A DNA stretch of 10,343 nucleotides from Clostridia bacterium (GTDB lineage Bacteria; Bacillota; Clostridia; Oscillospirales; Butyricicoccaceae). Under the pieces are notes generated by a model, which saw nothing but the letters and a program-made list of their open reading frames with translations, made no database searches and had not been told where the DNA came from. Every line of letters starts with the position of its first letter. Position 1 is the first letter of the stretch. Below are positions 4,993 through 10,343 of this stretch, one piece after another. The position numbers and the translations under genes are program-made. The stretch covers positions 1 through 10,343 of the forward strand of contig CAAFJY010000035.1 in the NCBI GenBank assembly GCA_900763355.1, written 5' to 3'.

Positions 4993-6945
4993 ATGAATGA
5001 AGACGTTATGACAAAAGTCCAGGGGCAGTACGACGCCTCCGAGATCCAGGTCCTGGAGGGGCTGGAAGCGGTGCGTAAGCGCCCCGGGATGTACATCGGC
5101 TCCACCTCGACCTCGGGCCTGCACCACCTGGTGTATGAGATCGTGGACAACGCCATCGACGAGGCCCTGGCGGGCTATTGCACGGAGATCACCGTCACCA
5201 TCAACGAGGGGGACAGCATCACCGTCACCGACAACGGCCGGGGCATCCCCGTGGATATCCAGGCCCAGACGGGCAAGCCCGCGTTGGAGGTGGTGTATAC
5301 CATCCTCCACGCGGGAGGAAAGTTCGGCGGCGGGGGCTACAAGGTCTCCGGCGGTCTCCACGGCGTGGGCGCGAGCGTGGTCAACGCGCTGAGCGAATGG
5401 CTGGAGGTCCAGGTCCACAAGGACGGGAAGATCTATGAGATGAAGTTTGCCCGGGGCAAGGTGACCCAGCCCATGCGCGTCATCGGCGACACCGACCGGA
5501 CGGGGACCACCGTCACCTTCCAGCCCGACCCCCAGATGTTCGAGGATCTGGTCTATTCCTACGACACCCTCCACACCCGCATGCGGGAGGAGGCCTTCCT
5601 CAACGCCGGATTGCGCATCACCATCGAGGACAAGCGCCTCTCCTCCGCCGGGCTCCCGGAGAGCCAGCGGCGGGACAGCATGTATTACGAGGGGGGCATC
5701 CGGGAGTTTGTCGCCTTCCTCAACCGGAACAAAACGCCGCTGCACCCGGGGGTCATCTATGTCTCCGGGCAGAAGGGCGATTCCATGGCGGAGATCGCCC
5801 TGCAATACAACGACGGGTACAGCGAGTTCACCCTCTCCTTTGCCAACAACGTCCACACGCCGGAGGGCGGCATGCACGAGGAAGGCTTCAAGCGCGCCCT
5901 TACCACCGTCCTCAACAACTATGGCCGCAAGATCAAGCTGCTCAAGGACGATGAAAAGGTCTCCGGCGAGGATTGCCGGGAGGGCCTGACCTGCGTCATC
6001 TCCGTCAAGCTCACCGACGCCCAGTTCGAGGGCCAGACCAAGGCCAAGCTGGGCAACAGCGAGATCCGCACCCTGGTCAACGCCATCGTTTCCGAAAAGC
6101 TGGATCAGTTTCTGGAGGAAAACCCCCAGGTGGGGCGCATCATTCTGGAAAAGGCCCTCATGGCCAACCGGGCGAGAGAGGCCGCCAAAAAGGCGAGGGA
6201 ATCCGTCCGGAGAAAGACCGGGCTGGAAAGCGGCCAGATGCCCGACAAGCTCCGGGACTGCAACGAGCGGGACCCCGCGCTCACCGAGATCTATATCGTG
6301 GAGGGCGACTCCGCAGGCGGCTCCGCCACCCAGGGCCGGGACAGCCGCTTCCAGGCCATCCTCCCCCTGTGGGGCAAGATGCTCAACGTGGAAAAGGCCC
6401 GGGCTGACAAGGTCTATGGCAACGACAAGCTCCAGCCCGTCATCACCGCCCTGGGGGCCGGCATCGGGGAGGAGTTTGACGTGAGCAAGCTCCGCTATCA
6501 CAAGATCATCATCATGGCCGATGCCGATGTAGACGGGGCGCACATCCGCACCCTGCTGCTCACCTTCTTCTTCCGCTTTATGCGCCCCCTCATCGAGCAG
6601 GGGTATGTTTATTCCGCCGTGCCGCCGCTGTTTAAGCTGAGCCGCGGCAAGACCACGCGCCTGGCCTTCTCCGAGCCCGAGCGGGATCAGATCTCCGCCC
6701 AGCTCCGGGCCGACAACCCCAACGCCAAGGTGGACATCAGCCGGTTCAAGGGCCTGGGCGAGATGGATCCCCACGAGCTGTGGGAGACCACCATGAATCC
6801 GGAGACCCGCACCCTCCGCCGCATCTGTCTGGAGGATGCCGTCCGGGCCGACGAGACCTTTACCATCCTCATGGGGGAGCAGGTGGAGCCGAGAAAGGCC
6901 TTTATCGAAGAAAACGCGAAATACGCCGTCAATCTGGACTTTTAA
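4993..6945 (+). CDS. gyrB: DNA gyrase subunit B
   Basis: GyrB is the ATPase subunit of the A2B2 enzyme that introduces negative supercoils. It has 650 residues. The GHKL ATPase shows [13 protein letters not shown] (49-61, E49 being the catalytic glutamate), DNGRGIP (80-86) and the lid [15 protein letters not shown] (120-134). The transducer domain has QTK (348-350). The TOPRIM domain shows EGDSAGGSA (437-445) and DADVDG (510-515), whose acidic residues bind Mg2+. It lacks the about 165-residue insertion of E. coli GyrB and so fits the short Gram-positive form. W460 replaces the basic residue in PLR/KGK. The stop at 6943-6945 overlaps the gyrA ribosome binding site, so the two subunits are co-transcribed. 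Confidence 0.98.
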   Translation: MNEDVMTKVQGQYDASEIQVLEGLEAVRKRPGMYIGSTSTSGLHHLVYEIVDNAIDEALAGYCTEITVTINEGDSITVTDNGRGIPVDIQAQTGKPALEVVYTILHAGGKFGGGGYKVSGGLHGVGASVVNALSEWLEVQVHKDGKIYEMKFARGKVTQPMRVIGDTDRTGTTVTFQPDPQMFEDLVYSYDTLHTRMREEAFLNAGLRITIEDKRLSSAGLPESQRRDSMYYEGGIREFVAFLNRNKTPLHPGVIYVSGQKGDSMAEIALQYNDGYSEFTLSFANNVHTPEGGMHEEGFKRALTTVLNNYGRKIKLLKDDEKVSGEDCREGLTCVISVKLTDAQFEGQTKAKLGNSEIRTLVNAIVSEKLDQFLEENPQVGRIILEKALMANRAREAAKKARESVRRKTGLESGQMPDKLRDCNERDPALTEIYIVEGDSAGGSATQGRDSRFQAILPLWGKMLNVEKARADKVYGNDKLQPVITALGAGIGEEFDVSKLRYHKIIIMADADVDGAHIRTLLLTFFFRFMRPLIEQGYVYSAVPPLFKLSRGKTTRLAFSEPERDQISAQLRADNPNAKVDISRFKGLGEMDPHELWETTMNPETRTLRRICLEDAVRADETFTILMGEQVEPRKAFIEENAKYAVNLDF

Positions 6946-6953
6946 GGAGGTGA
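6944..6953 (+). promoter_or_regulatory. Near-ideal gyrA ribosome binding site overlapping the gyrB stop
   Basis: AAGGAGGTGA at 6944-6953 is a 10-nt match to the 16S anti-Shine-Dalgarno complement, beginning within the gyrB TAA. It fixes the gyrA start at 6960 and would favour balanced synthesis of the two subunits. Confidence 0.85.
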
Positions 6954-6959
6954 CAGAAA

Positions 6960-9503
<2,544 letters not shown>

Positions 9504-9520
9504 TTTTTCAGCAAAGAAGC

Positions 9521-9561
9521 GGCCCTCTGCCCGTGGGCAGAGGGCCGTATTCCTCTTTTTT
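9521..9561 (+). terminator. Intrinsic terminator after gyrA
   Basis: GGCCCTCTGCC (9521-9531) and GGCAGAGGGCC (9536-9546) form a perfect 11-bp stem with loop CGTG. A T-rich stretch follows and ends in six T (9556-9561). The T run starts 9 nt after the stem, so it is not ideally placed and read-through is plausible. It closes the gyrB-gyrA unit. Confidence 0.85.
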
Positions 9562-9583
9562 GAAACAGGAAAGGAGAAACACC

Positions 9584-9976
9584 ATGTTCACGGCACTCTA
9601 TCTGTTTTTTCAGGTCCCGGGGGCCCAGGGGATCCTCTATGCCCTGGCGGGGGGAAGCGCGCTGTTTCTGGCGGCGTGCCTGCTGCCCCGGGGCAACCGC
9701 AGCGCGGGAAACGGGAAGCTGACGCTGAGCTGTCTCGCGGTCATCGGGCTGAGCATGGAGGCCTGCTGGTATCTCCTCTATGTGAGCTATTTCCCCGGGG
9801 GGAGCCTGGCGGGGGAGGAGCCCTCCCTCACGGCGGGGATCGCGTTTCTCGCCGTTTTTCTCCTGGGGGGCGCGTGGCTGGTGCGCCTGGTCAACAGCGC
9901 CGCCCATGGCGGCGGCGGGGAAATGGCCGACTCCATGAAGGCGAGAGAAGCCCTGCGCCCGCCGAAGGAACGATAA
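9584..9976 (+). CDS. Small membrane protein of unknown function
   Basis: I do not recognise this 130-residue protein. Three hydrophobic segments are visible (about residues 12-34, 46-70 and 82-103), with short loops between and a hydrophilic C-terminal tail ending KAREALRPPKER, so it is probably an integral membrane protein. No catalytic motif is seen. AAGGAG at 9571-9576 lies 7 nt before the ATG at 9584 and supports this start over upstream in-frame codons. Codon use is GC-rich like the neighbours, supporting a real gene. Only 22 nt separate the gyrA terminator from the start, so it must be read through that terminator or use a promoter upstream of it. It ends at its own strong terminator. 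Confidence 0.75.
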   Translation: MFTALYLFFQVPGAQGILYALAGGSALFLAACLLPRGNRSAGNGKLTLSCLAVIGLSMEACWYLLYVSYFPGGSLAGEEPSLTAGIAFLAVFLLGGAWLVRLVNSAAHGGGGEMADSMKAREALRPPKER

Positions 9977-9979
9977 AAC

Positions 9980-10005
9980 AAGCGCCCGCAAGGGCGCTTT
10001 TTTTT
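9980..10005 (+). terminator. Intrinsic terminator after the membrane-protein gene
   Basis: AAGCGCCC (9980-9987) and GGGCGCTT (9992-9999) form a perfect 8-bp stem with a GCAA tetraloop (GNRA type), running into eight T (9998-10005). The stop codon lies 3 nt upstream. On the - strand the stem is followed by TTGTTTTA, so it may also work in the other direction. Confidence 0.9.
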
Positions 10006-10008
10006 GTT

Positions 10009-10159
10009 TGCGGCGAAGCCGCACCACTTTCTTGCCGCGAAGCGGCTCTAATGTATCTTTGCGGCCAAAGGCCGCGCTTCTTTCCTTCCCAAAGGGAAGT
10101 GCTCCCAGCCCCCCATTCTCTTTTTGCCGCAAAAAGAGAACGGGCCGCTGGAGCGGTCC
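10009..10159. repeat. Cluster of six short palindromes at roughly 22-36 nt spacing
   Basis: Six tight stem-loops follow one another: GCGGC-GAA-GCCGC (10010-10022), GCCGC-GAA-GCGGC (10034-10046), GCGGCC-AAA-GGCCGC (10061-10075), CTTCCC-AAA-GGGAAG (10085-10099), an 11-bp stem TTCTCTTTTTG/CAAAAAGAGAA with loop CCG (10116-10140), and GGGCCGCT/AGCGGTCC (10142-10159, one G-U). The first four share a 3-nt purine-rich loop, and most of the linkers are pyrimidine-rich on the + strand. No gene is supported: long open frames on the - strand here have no ribosome binding site and run back into other genes. It may be a REP-like intergenic repeat; copies elsewhere cannot be seen from this window. Confidence 0.6.
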
Positions 10160-10171
10160 AAGAGAAAAGCG

Positions 10172-10343
10172 CCAGGGGCACCGAGGATCACCGCCCGACT
10201 GGAAGCAAAAATGGGCCCCTGGACCCCAACAAAGTCTGCGGAAGAATCCCCCGTCCAAAAAGAAGGGGTTTACGGGGGAACATGGTTCCATTCCCCGCCG
10301 CGCTGTGCGCGGCGGGGACCCCAATGGGATGGACTCTGGTCGC
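10172..10343. repeat. Palindrome-rich, gene-free right end
   Basis: The palindrome theme continues with longer spacings: CCAGGGGC (10172-10179) against GCCCCTGG (10215-10222), CCCCCGT (10248-10254) against ACGGGGG (10272-10278), and a strong 12-bp hairpin at 10292-10318 (TCCCCGCCGCGC/GCGCGGCGGGGA, loop TGT). CCATT (10288-10292) and AATGG (10323-10327) could extend the last one past a short bulge. No promoter, RNA gene or supported coding frame was found up to the window edge. Confidence 0.55.

Noticed and set aside
4117..6774. Very long - strand open frame opposite recF, remB and gyrB
   Set aside because: It is antisense to firmly identified genes and runs through the noncoding remB-gyrB gap. 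High third-position GC makes stop-free antisense frames common here.

Overview
The window is a chromosomal replication-origin region. It carries the gene order dnaA - (oriC) - dnaN - rlbA/yaaA - recF - remB/yaaB - gyrB - gyrA, all on the + strand. A divergent pyruvate phosphate dikinase gene (ppdK) is cut by the left edge, and a small unknown membrane-protein gene lies on the right. This order is the classic Bacillota (Firmicutes) origin layout. The strong GC bias at third codon positions, the PPDK sequence and the general look of the proteins suggest a high-GC gut-type clostridium (Oscillospiraceae-like). That placement is inference from style; no rRNA or other taxonomic marker is present.

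Layout. 1-140: start of ppdK on the - strand. 141-569: AT-richer divergent intergenic region with an extended -10 promoter for each direction, a 17-nt near-palindrome over the ppdK -35, and a hairpin-rich dnaA leader. 570-1862: dnaA. 1863-2116: the likely origin, with about eight DnaA-box-like sites (core TTTTCCACA) and an AT-rich stretch that also holds the dnaN promoter. 2117-4827: dnaN, rlbA, recF and remB, tightly packed with overlapping or near-overlapping ends. 4828-4992: a noncoding leader with a long-range stem enclosing two small helices, and a GC hairpin just ahead of the gyrB ribosome binding site. 4993-9503: gyrB and gyrA, ended by a strong terminator. 9584-9976: a 130-residue protein with three predicted membrane segments, whose start lies only 22 nt beyond the gyrA terminator. 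9980-10005: a second strong terminator. 10010-10343: no gene, but a dense run of short palindromes.

The genes work together in replication. DnaA binds the boxes between dnaA and dnaN and opens the origin. DnaN is the sliding clamp, RecF loads RecA at gaps, and gyrase removes the supercoils ahead of forks. RlbA and RemB are small conserved companions of this cluster. Every gene right of the origin is on the leading strand, and ppdK on the left is also co-oriented with its replication arm.

The gene content is ordinary. The points deserving a second look are: substitutions at otherwise conserved drug- or DNA-contact positions (DnaA GQHH in place of GRDH, GyrA Ala at the quinolone serine, GyrB Trp at the E. 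coli Lys447 position); the structured leader between remB and gyrB; the membrane-protein gene behind a terminator; and the palindrome array at the right end. No previously undescribed multi-gene system is evident.
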